Shown: one piece after another, positions 9,740-18,552 of the stretch
Layout: each line of letters opens with the position of its first letter
How positions within the stretch are numbered: the first letter of the stretch is position 1
NCBI GenBank assembly: GCA_946412245.1
Contig: CAMKGM010000013.1
Location: 1 to 63,804 of the forward strand
Reading direction: 5' to 3'
From: an uncultured Bacteroidales bacterium
Lineage (GTDB): Bacteria; Bacteroidota; Bacteroidia; Bacteroidales; Muribaculaceae
Length of the DNA: 63,804 nucleotides
The notes under the pieces: model-generated
What the model saw: the letters and a program-made list of their open reading frames with translations, nothing else
The model's database searches: none
Told to the model about the DNA's origin: nothing
Program-made: the position numbers and the translations under genes

Positions 9740-11584
9740 TCAGCTGCGACCTTTTTTGTCGGCGGCACGGCGGGCCTTGGCACTGCGGAAACCGCGTTCC
9801 GAATCGCGGCGGGTTCGTTTGCCGCCACGCTTGCGGTCGAACGCATACTCGTCAACATACTGCTGCTTGCGGCGCGCACGACTATTTCGAGCATGTTTGC
9901 CGCTACTGCTCATGGTGGCATAATCCTTGTGCTGGTCGGCAATCTCAAGATAGAGGCGCTTGCCGTAGAAGTCGGCATTCTTCAGCGCACTCACCACCCG
10001 GTGCGCCTCGCCCTTGCGCACATCAAACAGTGAGTAGTTCGACATTAGGTCGATGCGTCCCAGCCCGATGCGCTGTCCGTGCGTGTTCTCGTTGATGAGC
10101 TTGATAAGCGATGGGGCAAAGAAGCCGTCGGCTTTGCCCACATTCACATACACGCGCTCATAGCCCTCCTCGCCCACGCGACGATCCTTGTCCTGATCGG
10201 CAGGTCGTTGTTGAGCTTCGCCTTTCTTGCCACGCGCAGCGCGCTCCTTATGTTCTGATACATTCTCTATTTCAGGCGAATTTTTGTAGTAGTCAAACAG
10301 ACGATTGAACTCGTACGACAGGAATCGCTTCACCAATTCCTCGCTCGACAGCCACGACAACTTGTTGAGGATGGGTGGCAGATACTTCGCGATGGCCTCT
10401 TCGTTCACCTCCACATTCTCAATGCTGCTCGCCATGGAGAAGAGCTGTTTCTCGATAATCATCTGGGGTGTGGGCACTTCGCGGCGCTCAAATTCCTTGC
10501 CTATGTGTTTCTGGATTTGTTTGAGTTTGCTCTTCTCGCGGCTGTGAATGATGGCGATGCTCACGCCATACTTGCCGGCACGGCCTGTGCGGCCGCTACG
10601 GTGGTTGTAGATGTCGTTGTCATCGGGCAGACTGTAACTGATGATGTGCGTGAGGTCATCTACGTCGAGTCCGCGGGCGGCCACATCGGTGGCGACGAGC
10701 AACTGCAGGTTGCGCTCGCGGAACTTCTTCATCACGGCATCGCGCTGCGCCTGCGACAAGTCGCCATGTAGCGCATCGGCATCATAACCGTCCTGGATGA
10801 GCTGCGATGCCACATCCTGTGCTGTGGCTCGGGTGCGGCAGAAGATAATGCCGTAGATGCGCGGCAAGTAGTCTACGATGCGCTTCAGTGCCAAATACTT
10901 CTGCTTGGCGTTGACCATATAGTAGATGTGATGAACATTAGCACTGCTTTCATTGCGCGTGCCCACCACATATTCTTGCGGATTGTTCATGTAATTTTTG
11001 GCAATCTGGGCAATCTCGCGAGGCATGGTGGCTGAGAATAGTAGCATCTTGCGTTCGCCGGGCACATAGGCGAGAATCTCGTTGATATCGTCAACAAAGC
11101 CCATGTTGAGCATCTCGTCGGCCTCGTCAAGCACCACGGTGCGCACATATTTCAGCGTAATCACGTTGCGGTTAATCAGGTCAATCAAGCGACCGGGCGT
11201 CGCTACCACCACCTGCACGCCCTTCTTGAGCGCCTTGATCTGTGTCTCGATGTTCGAACCGCCATACACGGGCAACACCTTCACGTCGGGCATATACTTG
11301 GCATAGGCGGTGAGGTCGCTGCACGTCTGCAGGCAGAGCTCGCGCGTGGGATCGAGGATGAGTGCCTGAGGCTCGTGAATCTCGGGGTCAATGCGCTGCA
11401 GTGTGGGCAGACCGAACGCGGCGGTCTTGCCCGTACCCGTCTGAGCCAGGCCCACCACATCGGTGTCCTCGTTGAGCAGGTGTGGAATCACCTTCTCCTG
11501 TATGGGCATGGGATTCTCATACCCTAACTCTGTGATAGCGCGCAGTAAATCTTCTCTTACGCCTAATTCTTGAAATGTTGCCAT
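9740..11584 (-). CDS. DEAD-box RNA helicase (CsdA/DeaD type)
   Basis: This 614-residue ATP-dependent RNA helicase has the Q-motif region near the start, Walker A AQTGTGKT at 47-54, DEAD near residue 155, SAT in LLFSATMPR, and the arginine-finger motif HRSGRTGRAGKYG near 328. A DbpA-type RNA-binding domain follows at about 475-560, then a strongly basic, disordered tail rich in Arg and Lys. This layout matches helicases that act in ribosome assembly and cold adaptation. It has a two-box promoter and a leader of roughly 110 nt that contains a long inverted repeat (11611-11672). RNA-unwinding activity is well supported; the specific substrate is inference. Confidence 0.95.
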   Translation of the reverse strand: MATFQELGVREDLLRAITELGYENPMPIQEKVIPHLLNEDTDVVGLAQTGTGKTAAFGLPTLQRIDPEIHEPQALILDPTRELCLQTCSDLTAYAKYMPDVKVLPVYGGSNIETQIKALKKGVQVVVATPGRLIDLINRNVITLKYVRTVVLDEADEMLNMGFVDDINEILAYVPGERKMLLFSATMPREIAQIAKNYMNNPQEYVVGTRNESSANVHHIYYMVNAKQKYLALKRIVDYLPRIYGIIFCRTRATAQDVASQLIQDGYDADALHGDLSQAQRDAVMKKFRERNLQLLVATDVAARGLDVDDLTHIISYSLPDDNDIYNHRSGRTGRAGKYGVSIAIIHSREKSKLKQIQKHIGKEFERREVPTPQMIIEKQLFSMASSIENVEVNEEAIAKYLPPILNKLSWLSSEELVKRFLSYEFNRLFDYYKNSPEIENVSEHKERAARGKKGEAQQRPADQDKDRRVGEEGYERVYVNVGKADGFFAPSLIKLINENTHGQRIGLGRIDLMSNYSLFDVRKGEAHRVVSALKNADFYGKRLYLEIADQHKDYATMSSSGKHARNSRARRKQQYVDEYAFDRKRGGKRTRRDSERGFRSAKARRAADKKGRS

Positions 11585-11610
11585 GATGATGTTGATTAAC
11601 GGGCTTTTAA

Positions 11611-11672
11611 ACCCAATTCGGCCATTAGCTCTTCAAAAAACCAACCATTTTAGCCTAATAACCGATTTGGGA
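11611..11672 (-). repeat. Long inverted repeat in helicase leader, leader-element family, copy A
   Basis: ACCCAATTCGGCCATTAG (11611-11628) pairs with CCTAATAACCGATTTGGGA (11654-11672) across a 25-nt spacer, with most positions matched. Both arms fit the half-site shared with the copies at 1001, 22568, 50747 and 53517. It lies between the helicase promoter (-7 at 11703-11710) and the start codon at 11584, so it would be transcribed as a leader hairpin. Confidence 0.7.
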
Positions 11673-11702
11673 TTGAACGCCAAGTTGCTGAAAAAACGCC
11701 TG

Positions 11703-11734
11703 CAAAGGTAAGCACTTTTACCGCACCCACCAAA
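11703..11734 (-). promoter_or_regulatory. Two-box promoter for DEAD-box helicase
   Basis: The minus strand carries TTTG (11731-11734), a 20-nt spacer and TACCTTTG (11703-11710). Transcription would start near 11696, over 100 nt before the start codon. Confidence 0.7.
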
Positions 11735-11767
11735 TTATCAATGAAAAAGGATTAGAAATCGTCTTGT

Positions 11768-13381
11768 TTAGAAGCCTTTCCAGGTTTCGTACCAGAGGTG
11801 GCGGGCGAGTTCGTCCCAGCGCATGATGGTAGCACCGAAGAAGTCGGCCACATAGCCGTTGAGCATCAGTTGTGCCTCGTCCTTGTTAGTGGCATTGAGC
11901 TGCATCCAAGTGTCTTGCACGTAGGGGAGCTCGCGCTGACCCTTGTGCATGAAGTAGTCGCGTAGCGGCTCCAGTTTCTTGCGGTGTGTGCCCCAACGCA
12001 CGGTGGCCAATCGATTTGCCTTGCGGTAGTGCCACAACGCAGCGTCGTCGCGCTCGCTGTGCTGACCGCACACTTGCAGCATCTTGGGCAGTTCGGTGGC
12101 GCCGGCAAAGATGGGGAATCGCGGACTTTCGCCCGGATTGTCGAGTGCCATCCAGCACACGCCGCCCACCTCGTCGGGCAACCACGAGCGGCACTGGAGA
12201 ACGGTGCTGTAGGCGCACCACGAAACACTCACGGTGCGAATGTTCTTCATCGCCGAGTCGCCCATGGCGTAGTACATATTAATCTCGTCAGGACGCATCC
12301 AGGGGTTGGAGAATGGCGAGACAATGCTGTCGGGCTCATTCTCAACCAGTTTGCCATCCTTGTCTTTGCGCTTGGGATTGGGAATCTTGTTGCGGCCGCT
12401 CAAGTTCTTGTCGGTGCCCTCGTAATAGCTTGCCAGCAGTTGCATCACGCGCTCGGGGCTCACCAGCGTGTCGGGCTTCACGCTCAGCGGCAGAATCTCG
12501 ACGGTGTCGCTCAAGTTCAGCGACGGTGCCAGCTGACTCATGATGTAGTGCTCGCGCACGCTGTAGTTCTTCTTTTCATGAAAATAGTTTTCGCCGCTAT
12601 ATGCGCGCCAAAAGTTGAACTCCTCCTTGCCGTCCCACAGTTTCAGTTTCTTGGCCACATCAAACACATTGTCCGAGGCCATGTAGCGGTCGGGGTTGTT
12701 GAGGTCGAGTGTGGTGATGCGCGAGATGTTGGCCGACACGGCAATCTCATCGTCGGGGATACGCACCGCGGCCCACACGCCGCCCACCTTCTTGGGTCCC
12801 TCGCCGAACACCTCGAATATCCACACCTCGTTCTTGTCGGCAATCGTGAGGCACTCGCCACTGTCGCCATAGCCGTAGTCCTTCACCAGCTGCCCCATGA
12901 GCCTGATGGCATCGCGAGCGGTGGAGCAGCGCTCCAGGGCTATGCGCTCCAGTTCCTCGATGTAGAACATGCCTTTCTTGTTGCGCAACGTGTCGCGGCC
13001 GCCAATGGTAGTCTCGCCCATGGCAAGCTGCTTCTCGTTCATGCACGGATAGGCCGTGTCGAGGTAGCGATAGGTGTGGCGCGCTTGCGGAATCACGCCC
13101 AGGCGATACATCTTGGTGCTGTCTTTGGCCGACTGTGTGTGCATGCGACCCTTGTAGATAGCCGTGATGGTGTCACGTTCATAGTCGTGGGCAGGCACCA
13201 TGTTCATCCACGTGCGGTACCATGAGTCGCAGGTGTGCGAGGTCATCACCGAGCCGTCGGTCGACGCACGCTTGCCCACCATGATGCTGGTGCACGACAT
13301 GCGCGCATTGGGTTCACTATCCCGGGCCTGAATGCCCATTATCGTTGTTAAAGCTACTAATGCTAAAAGAATCTTTTTCAT
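11768..13381 (-). CDS. Secreted C69 family dipeptidase
   Basis: This 537-residue protein belongs to the C69 (formerly U34) dipeptidases of the N-terminal nucleophile superfamily. A signal peptide (MKKILLALVALTTIMGIQA) is followed by RMSCTSIMVGKRASTDGSV. Cys30 is the expected nucleophile, exposed when the short propeptide is removed. Later conserved stretches include CLTIADKNEVWIFEVFGEG. It probably acts in the periplasm or outside the cell on dipeptides. It lies 31 nt after the alpha/beta hydrolase gene in the same direction and may be the last gene of that transcription unit. Confidence 0.92.
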   Translation of the reverse strand: MKKILLALVALTTIMGIQARDSEPNARMSCTSIMVGKRASTDGSVMTSHTCDSWYRTWMNMVPAHDYERDTITAIYKGRMHTQSAKDSTKMYRLGVIPQARHTYRYLDTAYPCMNEKQLAMGETTIGGRDTLRNKKGMFYIEELERIALERCSTARDAIRLMGQLVKDYGYGDSGECLTIADKNEVWIFEVFGEGPKKVGGVWAAVRIPDDEIAVSANISRITTLDLNNPDRYMASDNVFDVAKKLKLWDGKEEFNFWRAYSGENYFHEKKNYSVREHYIMSQLAPSLNLSDTVEILPLSVKPDTLVSPERVMQLLASYYEGTDKNLSGRNKIPNPKRKDKDGKLVENEPDSIVSPFSNPWMRPDEINMYYAMGDSAMKNIRTVSVSWCAYSTVLQCRSWLPDEVGGVCWMALDNPGESPRFPIFAGATELPKMLQVCGQHSERDDAALWHYRKANRLATVRWGTHRKKLEPLRDYFMHKGQRELPYVQDTWMQLNATNKDEAQLMLNGYVADFFGATIMRWDELARHLWYETWKGF

Positions 13382-13412
13382 GATATTATCGCATTTTTAT
13401 ATGATTTACATT

Positions 13413-14369
13413 TCAATGAATATACCGGTTGCAGAAGTTGACAACCGTAGAAGCATACTCGGCACGGTGGTCGCTCAGTGTCATGGCATGGGCCGAGCCT
13501 TTGCCCATATAGAGTTCCTTGGGCTGCGGTTTGGCCGCAAAGAGGTCGTTGACCATGGCGGTGGGCACAAAGTCATCGTTGTCGCCGTGAATGAAGAGCA
13601 TGGGCAGGCGGCACTTGCGCACTTGCTCAACCATCGAGGCCTCGCTAAAACTCCAGTCATATTTCATGCGGCACACGAGGCTTGCCGCATTGAGCAGCGG
13701 GAACGACGGCAGACCGAACTCGTCTCTCAGGTTGTGCTTAAACTGGTCAAAGACACCGGTGTAGCCGCAATCCTCCACGATGCATTTCACGTCGGGAGGC
13801 AGTTCCTCGCCACTCATCGCCATGACAGTGGCAGCGCCCATCGACACGCCGTGCAGCACCATCTGCGTCGCGGTGGAGTCGCCCTTGAACGCCGTTTCGG
13901 CCACCGGTAGCCAACCCATCACATCGAGGCGGTCGAGCCAACCCATGTTGATATGGTCGCCCTCACTCCGGCCATGACCGTAGAGGTCGGGCAACAACAG
14001 GTTATAGCCTAACTGCTCATGGTAGATGCGGCCGTAGGCAAGCATCATCACCCACGAGTTCTTGTAGCCGTGAATGAGCACCGCCACCTTGTTGGTGGGG
14101 CGGGGCGCATTGACAAGTGTCGCATGCAACCGATGTCCGTTGATGACCGCAAAGGTGTCGCGAAAGGCTCCCGCGGCCTTGAGGCTGTCGACCCAGGGCC
14201 GCGTGTCGGGATGGTGCTCAAAGAGGCTCTGAAAGGCTTCCTTCTCGTTCAGATGGTCAGCCTTCAGGGCATAGCTTACCATATAGAAAGCGCCGCTTAC
14301 TGTCACTACAAGCAGTATGCCCAGTAGCGACAAGCCAATCCATAGCAGACGTTTTCCTCGACGTTTCAT
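13413..14369 (-). CDS. Alpha/beta hydrolase, membrane-anchored
   Basis: This 318-residue protein has an N-terminal transmembrane or signal-anchor segment (residues about 8-34) and an alpha/beta-hydrolase domain. Seen motifs are the oxyanion region VLIHGYKNSW, the nucleophile elbow GVSMG near residue 172, and a late Asp/His region (HGDNDDFVPT and KGSAHAMTL) that would complete the triad. It resembles exported peptidase or esterase-type hydrolases of the BAAT/DUF1749-like group; the substrate is unknown. The start is 3 nt after the xseB stop, which suggests translational coupling. Confidence 0.88.
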   Translation of the reverse strand: MKRRGKRLLWIGLSLLGILLVVTVSGAFYMVSYALKADHLNEKEAFQSLFEHHPDTRPWVDSLKAAGAFRDTFAVINGHRLHATLVNAPRPTNKVAVLIHGYKNSWVMMLAYGRIYHEQLGYNLLLPDLYGHGRSEGDHINMGWLDRLDVMGWLPVAETAFKGDSTATQMVLHGVSMGAATVMAMSGEELPPDVKCIVEDCGYTGVFDQFKHNLRDEFGLPSFPLLNAASLVCRMKYDWSFSEASMVEQVRKCRLPMLFIHGDNDDFVPTAMVNDLFAAKPQPKELYMGKGSAHAMTLSDHRAEYASTVVNFCNRYIH

Positions 14370-14372
14370 TGA

Positions 14373-14585
14373 TTACTTCTCTTCGTCGAGTTCGGCAAGT
14401 ATCTTCTTGAGCTTCTCATCGGTCTCGGTGAGTTTGCTCTTGCACACCTTGAGCAGTTGCAGCGAGCGAGCGGTGTAGTCGCTCAGGTTGTCGATGGTGC
14501 AGTCGGCGCTCTGCATCTTCTGCACGATTTGTTCAAGTTCGGCTATTGCCTGCGAGTAAGTGAGTTGAGTGAGTTCTTGTTCCAT
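14373..14585 (-). CDS. xseB: Exodeoxyribonuclease VII small subunit
   Basis: At 70 residues with the family pattern LTYSQAIAELEQIVQKMQ and later LDELSDYTARSLQL-like helix content, this is the small subunit that assembles with XseA into exonuclease VII, which degrades single-stranded DNA. It lies 18 nt after xseA in the same direction, the usual arrangement. Confidence 0.95.
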   Translation of the reverse strand: MEQELTQLTYSQAIAELEQIVQKMQSADCTIDNLSDYTARSLQLLKVCKSKLTETDEKLKKILAELDEEK

Positions 14586-14603
14586 TATGTTGTGTGTATT
14601 TAA

Positions 14604-15917
14604 TTATTTTACAGTTGATTGCACGTGACCTGTCTTGAAGTGCGAGGTAATCACGTCGCCCGCCTTCAGCTGACTGGCGTCGGTCACAGCTTTGCCGTTG
14701 CACAGGGTGAGCGAGTAACCGCGGTTCAGCGTGTTGCGGGGCGATAGCAGTTGCACCTTGTCATCAAGGCTCTTTACACGCATTTGCTCCTTGAGTAGCA
14801 ATTGCTCAATGTTGGCCTTGATGCGGTCGGTGGTGCGGCCCAGTTTCTCGTTTTCGGCCACAATGCGCGACTTGGCATGCAGCGGCAAGTTGCTCATGAA
14901 TTGTTGCAGTTGCAGGCGAGCGCGTTCGGCAATGTGCCGTGCCGTCATGGGAATGGTGCTCGATAGGTAGGCCAGTTGCTCGGCCGAGCTGCTCATGTGG
15001 TCGCGGGCAATGCTCACTACGGCATTCGATAGTTCGTTCAGTCGTGCCAGCGCATTGGCACCCTTGCTGATGAGGAGTTCGGCGGCGGCCGTGGGTGTCT
15101 TCACGCGCTGCGAGGCGACATAGTCGAGTACGGTCACGTCGCGCTCATGCCCGATGCCCACAATCACCGGCAGCGGAAACTGCGCCACATTGGCAGCCAG
15201 CGTGTAGTCGTCAAACCAGTTGAGGTCGGTCGTCGAACCGCCACCGCGTATGATTACCACACAGTCGAACAACTCCTCGTTAGCACCAATCTTTTCCAGT
15301 GCTTCAATCACCGAGGGAACCGTCTGCTGGCCTTGCATCACGGCACTGAATAGGGCCGTGTAGAACTTGAGCCCGTAGGGGTTGTTGCGCAACTGGTTCA
15401 TGAAGTCGCCATAGCCCGCCGCGCCCTGTGCCGAAATCACGGCGATGCGCTGCGGCACCTCGGGCCACTCCAGCTCCTTGTTCATGTCGATGATGCCCTC
15501 GGCTTTGAGCCGCTGAATGATTTCGATGCGGCGGCGCGCCATGTCGCCCAACGTGAACTCGGGATTGATGTCGTTGATGACCAGCGATATGCCATATTGT
15601 TCATGATAGTTGACACTCACTTGCACCAACACCTTCATGCCGTTGTTGAACGGCTGACCCGTGACCTGCATGAAGTTGTAGCTGAGCCGCTGGAAGGTGT
15701 TAGCCCAAATCACCGCACGAGCGCGGGCAATGGTCTCGCCCGTGTTGGGATTCTTCTGTAGCAGTTCCAGGTAGCAGTGGCGATTGACGCGCACGTCGCT
15801 CGTCTCGGCCATCACCCAGCAGTTGAACACGCTGGGGTCGGTCAGCAATCGCTTGATACGGCCGTTGAATTCTAGCAGACTGATGGCCTGCGGTTGTGTC
15901 ATGTTGAGGTCCGGCAT
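14604..15917 (-). CDS. xseA: Exodeoxyribonuclease VII large subunit
   Basis: This 437-residue catalytic subunit cuts single-stranded DNA from either end and takes part in mismatch repair and damage tolerance. An N-terminal OB-fold domain (about 10-110) is followed by the Exonuc_VII_L core with RIAVISAQGAAGYGDFMNQL and the motif IIRGGGSTTDLNWFDDY near residue 230. Then come long helices and the short C-terminal segment NRGYSLTL. The start codon overlaps the stop of the upstream DUF3256 gene as TAATG, so translation is probably coupled. Confidence 0.97.
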   Translation of the reverse strand: MPDLNMTQPQAISLLEFNGRIKRLLTDPSVFNCWVMAETSDVRVNRHCYLELLQKNPNTGETIARARAVIWANTFQRLSYNFMQVTGQPFNNGMKVLVQVSVNYHEQYGISLVINDINPEFTLGDMARRRIEIIQRLKAEGIIDMNKELEWPEVPQRIAVISAQGAAGYGDFMNQLRNNPYGLKFYTALFSAVMQGQQTVPSVIEALEKIGANEELFDCVVIIRGGGSTTDLNWFDDYTLAANVAQFPLPVIVGIGHERDVTVLDYVASQRVKTPTAAAELLISKGANALARLNELSNAVVSIARDHMSSSAEQLAYLSSTIPMTARHIAERARLQLQQFMSNLPLHAKSRIVAENEKLGRTTDRIKANIEQLLLKEQMRVKSLDDKVQLLSPRNTLNRGYSLTLCNGKAVTDASQLKAGDVITSHFKTGHVQSTVK

Positions 15918-16579
15918 TACTTCTTGAGTGGGGTTAGGGTGATTTTCTTTCCGGTAATCGTGTAGTTGAGTGTCTCATAGAGGTAGGGTTTCCAACGCGC
16001 ATAGTCGGTGGCGGTGTAGAAGTCGGCCAAGTGCTGCCGTGCGGTCATACTGCTCAGATTGTCGGCATTCAGCTCATAGTCAATGAGCGGGAATGACACA
16101 TTTTGTGTGATGTCGCGCAACACCTGTGCCGGCGTTCCGGGTTTGATGAAACTCTCCAGCGTGGGTGTCTTGAACAGCTTGTCGGTTTTCAACGGTTTCC
16201 AGCGAGTGTCATAGAAAGTTACCACAGCGTCGGGGTAGGGGATGCTGAAGTGCTCAATGACCATTATGGCGCTATCTTTGCCTTGAATCAGCAACGCCAG
16301 TTCCACCTTGCGGCCGGCTGACATCTCGATGCTCATGTGGCGCGGTTTCAAGTCAATGATGTGCGAACTGTTGCCGGCACGGTTAGTGGCATACACATCC
16401 TGCTCGTTCTCGTAATACGACACCATGCTGATGCGGGTAGCCTCGGGCAGCAGTTCAAACACCACACCGGGCTCATTCATGAACAGGTCTTTTATCTCGA
16501 CGCCCATTGCCACAGTGCTCGTGAGCAATAAGGCTACGGCACACAGCGCGCCTTTCATCTGTTTCAGTATTATTGTCAT
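15917..16579 (-). CDS. DUF3256 family exported protein
   Basis: The 220-residue product from the ATG at 16579 has a signal peptide (MTIILKQMKGALCAVALLL then TSTVAMG) and matches DUF3256, a Bacteroidales family of unknown function. An upstream in-frame ATG at 16618 exists. The -7 box TAACTTTG at 16620-16627 places transcription start near 16613, inside that longer frame, so 16579 is preferred. It is the first gene of a unit running into xseA, xseB and the hydrolase. Confidence 0.85.
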   Translation of the reverse strand: MTIILKQMKGALCAVALLLTSTVAMGVEIKDLFMNEPGVVFELLPEATRISMVSYYENEQDVYATNRAGNSSHIIDLKPRHMSIEMSAGRKVELALLIQGKDSAIMVIEHFSIPYPDAVVTFYDTRWKPLKTDKLFKTPTLESFIKPGTPAQVLRDITQNVSFPLIDYELNADNLSSMTARQHLADFYTATDYARWKPYLYETLNYTITGKKITLTPLKK

Positions 16580-16619
16580 GTCTACCTTATTTCTTTTGCC
16601 TGATAATTGACTAAGCACA

Positions 16620-16627
16620 CAAAGTTA
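16620..16627 (-). promoter_or_regulatory. -7 promoter box for DUF3256-xseAB unit
   Basis: The minus strand reads TAACTTTG, a full TAnnTTTG match. It decides the start codon of the DUF3256 gene. No TTTG is found at the usual -33 distance. Confidence 0.5.
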
Positions 16628-16680
16628 TTCAAAAAACTCTAATTCTCCTAATTATTCTCAAAAATGGTCATGAAATGAAT

Positions 16681-18549
16681 TCAAGAAGACTTAACAAGAA
16701 CCAAACTATTGCGATAAGCACTTTTTACTTTCTTCTGAAACTCACAGAGCTTGCTATAGCATTCAGCGGGATAGACGCCGCGTTTCATGAGTAACTTGGT
16801 GTGAATAGTGACCTGCGAACCGATTCTCTTGATACTGAAAGAGAACGAGGCGAATGATTGGTCGACACTCACCTCACCAGGCAGAGCTTCAATGACGTAT
16901 TCTTCGGGAATGTTGATGTTGATGATTTCTTCGTCTTGGAATCCAACAGAGATGAAAACGCTGTCGGTTCTATTGGCTTTTGGTGTTACCGGCGTGAAAG
17001 CATTGTGGAACAACGACGTCGGGACGAAAATCCTAGAACCCGAGACTTTAGCGAATTTTGGGCTAGTAACCACGGCATCAATATCGATTTGCGCTTTAAC
17101 GAAAGGTTCGCTACAATCAGTTATCGCAAGGGATTTAATACGCGATTGCGGAATGGCCAGTTCGCTGAGCAACCAGTCATTTTTTTGCTTTTCGGTGGCA
17201 AAGATGAGCGCCTCTTTGTTACGATATTGATGGGCAGTTGATGATTGCTTAAGACTGATTTCAGCTAAGTTGTCACTATTGAGCGTTATATTGATAAGCG
17301 AACGCTGAAGATTCACTGAGTCAGCATACTGGGGAAGCGTTGTGAACTCGCCCCCGCGCGGTGTAACGACGATGGCATTGTGCCCGGCAATACTTGAATG
17401 AACATACCCCAACGGAAGGGCGGGATTAGTGCATTCAATCCACACGGTGTCACCTTTCATGGGCACCTGCAAAATAGCGTGATTGCAAAGCCCTGTAGAA
17501 ACAAAATCCTCGAACAACTTCTGTCGGTTTGTGCTGATGATTGTATAGTTCGATTCGATGCCCACCTCATTGAGCATAGCACGCATGAAATTAGATAGCC
17601 CCTTGCAGTCGCCGAAGCCTTTTTCGGCAACTTCTGAAGCTGAGAAAGGCTGCAAGCCGCCAATGCCCAGCTGAATGCTCACATATCGTGTATGCTCCTT
17701 GAGCAAACGATATAACACGTTAAGTTTACTCTTATCGGTTTTACAGGTATCGGTAAGGGCATGAATTTTAGCCTTAAAGTCATTAGGCAATTGTCCCCTG
17801 TCAGCCATGAGAGTGTTCAGCCAATCACCCAATTCATTCCACGACGTGAGGCTGCCTTGCGAGCCCATGAATGAAAATCGGTCGGGGGCGAAATATATGA
17901 CAGGTACGCGTTCCACAACCGGAAGGACATAAGGCAGTGTCTCGATGGGTGGCACGTTGTTCATTTCGGCAGAAAAAACGATTTCTCCGTTGTCGGTTTC
18001 CTGCCTGGCAACCATCGCATTGGTGTTCACAGCTTTGTAATGACAGCCCATGTCCCGGGGAACGCTTAGGCTATAGGTGGCATGCTCAACAAGTGTGCGG
18101 TAGTCGGGTTGGGGGGCGAAAGGCGGGAAAAAGATGATTCCGTTCCGGGTTTCTGTCGTCCATTCGTAGGTGACGGTTACGGGATAACGCGGTGGTGTGT
18201 AGTCAAACTCCAAATTAAAGATGTCGCTAGCCAGGTCTACCGCAAATTCGTTGCGCTGTAACTCATTCTTCTTAATCTTACGAATCACCTTCCCTTGCTC
18301 GTCGGTCACGAGGCCTGTGAAGTTCGTCAAGTTCTCCCATTTGCTGCATGAGACCGAGAATTTAGCCTGGTCTTTCCCCTTCTCGTTAAGAATAGTGATT
18401 ACTCTTTTTTCAGAGATAGTAACCTTTTGCTTGTCGGCACACATCACGTTGGTGGCTGACTCCAGAACAATGGCATCGTAATTAGCCTCGGCCTGAGCTA
18501 TGGGTAAGCACAGCAGACAAGCAGCAATGAAAGAATAAAAACATTTCAT
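16681..18549 (-). CDS. DUF3857/transglutaminase-like exported protein
   Basis: This 622-residue protein has a signal peptide (first 20 residues, ending AQA), a DUF3857 beta domain to about residue 220, a transglutaminase-like domain around 240-400 and a C-terminal DUF3858-like beta region. The papain-like triad is largely readable: Cys315 in GFGDCKGLSN, His357 in CNHAIL, and Glu372 in VWIECTNP where Asp is usual. It may act on peptides or proteins in the periplasm, or be purely structural. It starts 3 nt after its paralogue's stop codon, so the pair is an operon. Codon use is more AT-rich than in most neighbours. Confidence 0.85.
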   Translation of the reverse strand: MKCFYSFIAACLLCLPIAQAEANYDAIVLESATNVMCADKQKVTISEKRVITILNEKGKDQAKFSVSCSKWENLTNFTGLVTDEQGKVIRKIKKNELQRNEFAVDLASDIFNLEFDYTPPRYPVTVTYEWTTETRNGIIFFPPFAPQPDYRTLVEHATYSLSVPRDMGCHYKAVNTNAMVARQETDNGEIVFSAEMNNVPPIETLPYVLPVVERVPVIYFAPDRFSFMGSQGSLTSWNELGDWLNTLMADRGQLPNDFKAKIHALTDTCKTDKSKLNVLYRLLKEHTRYVSIQLGIGGLQPFSASEVAEKGFGDCKGLSNFMRAMLNEVGIESNYTIISTNRQKLFEDFVSTGLCNHAILQVPMKGDTVWIECTNPALPLGYVHSSIAGHNAIVVTPRGGEFTTLPQYADSVNLQRSLINITLNSDNLAEISLKQSSTAHQYRNKEALIFATEKQKNDWLLSELAIPQSRIKSLAITDCSEPFVKAQIDIDAVVTSPKFAKVSGSRIFVPTSLFHNAFTPVTPKANRTDSVFISVGFQDEEIININIPEEYVIEALPGEVSVDQSFASFSFSIKRIGSQVTIHTKLLMKRGVYPAECYSKLCEFQKKVKSAYRNSLVLVKSS

Positions 18550-18552
18550 GAG

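Noticed and set aside
11984-13225. Long open frame of 413 codons on the plus strand
   Set aside because: It is antisense to the well-supported C69 peptidase gene, has no family resemblance and follows from the GC-rich codon pattern of that gene.
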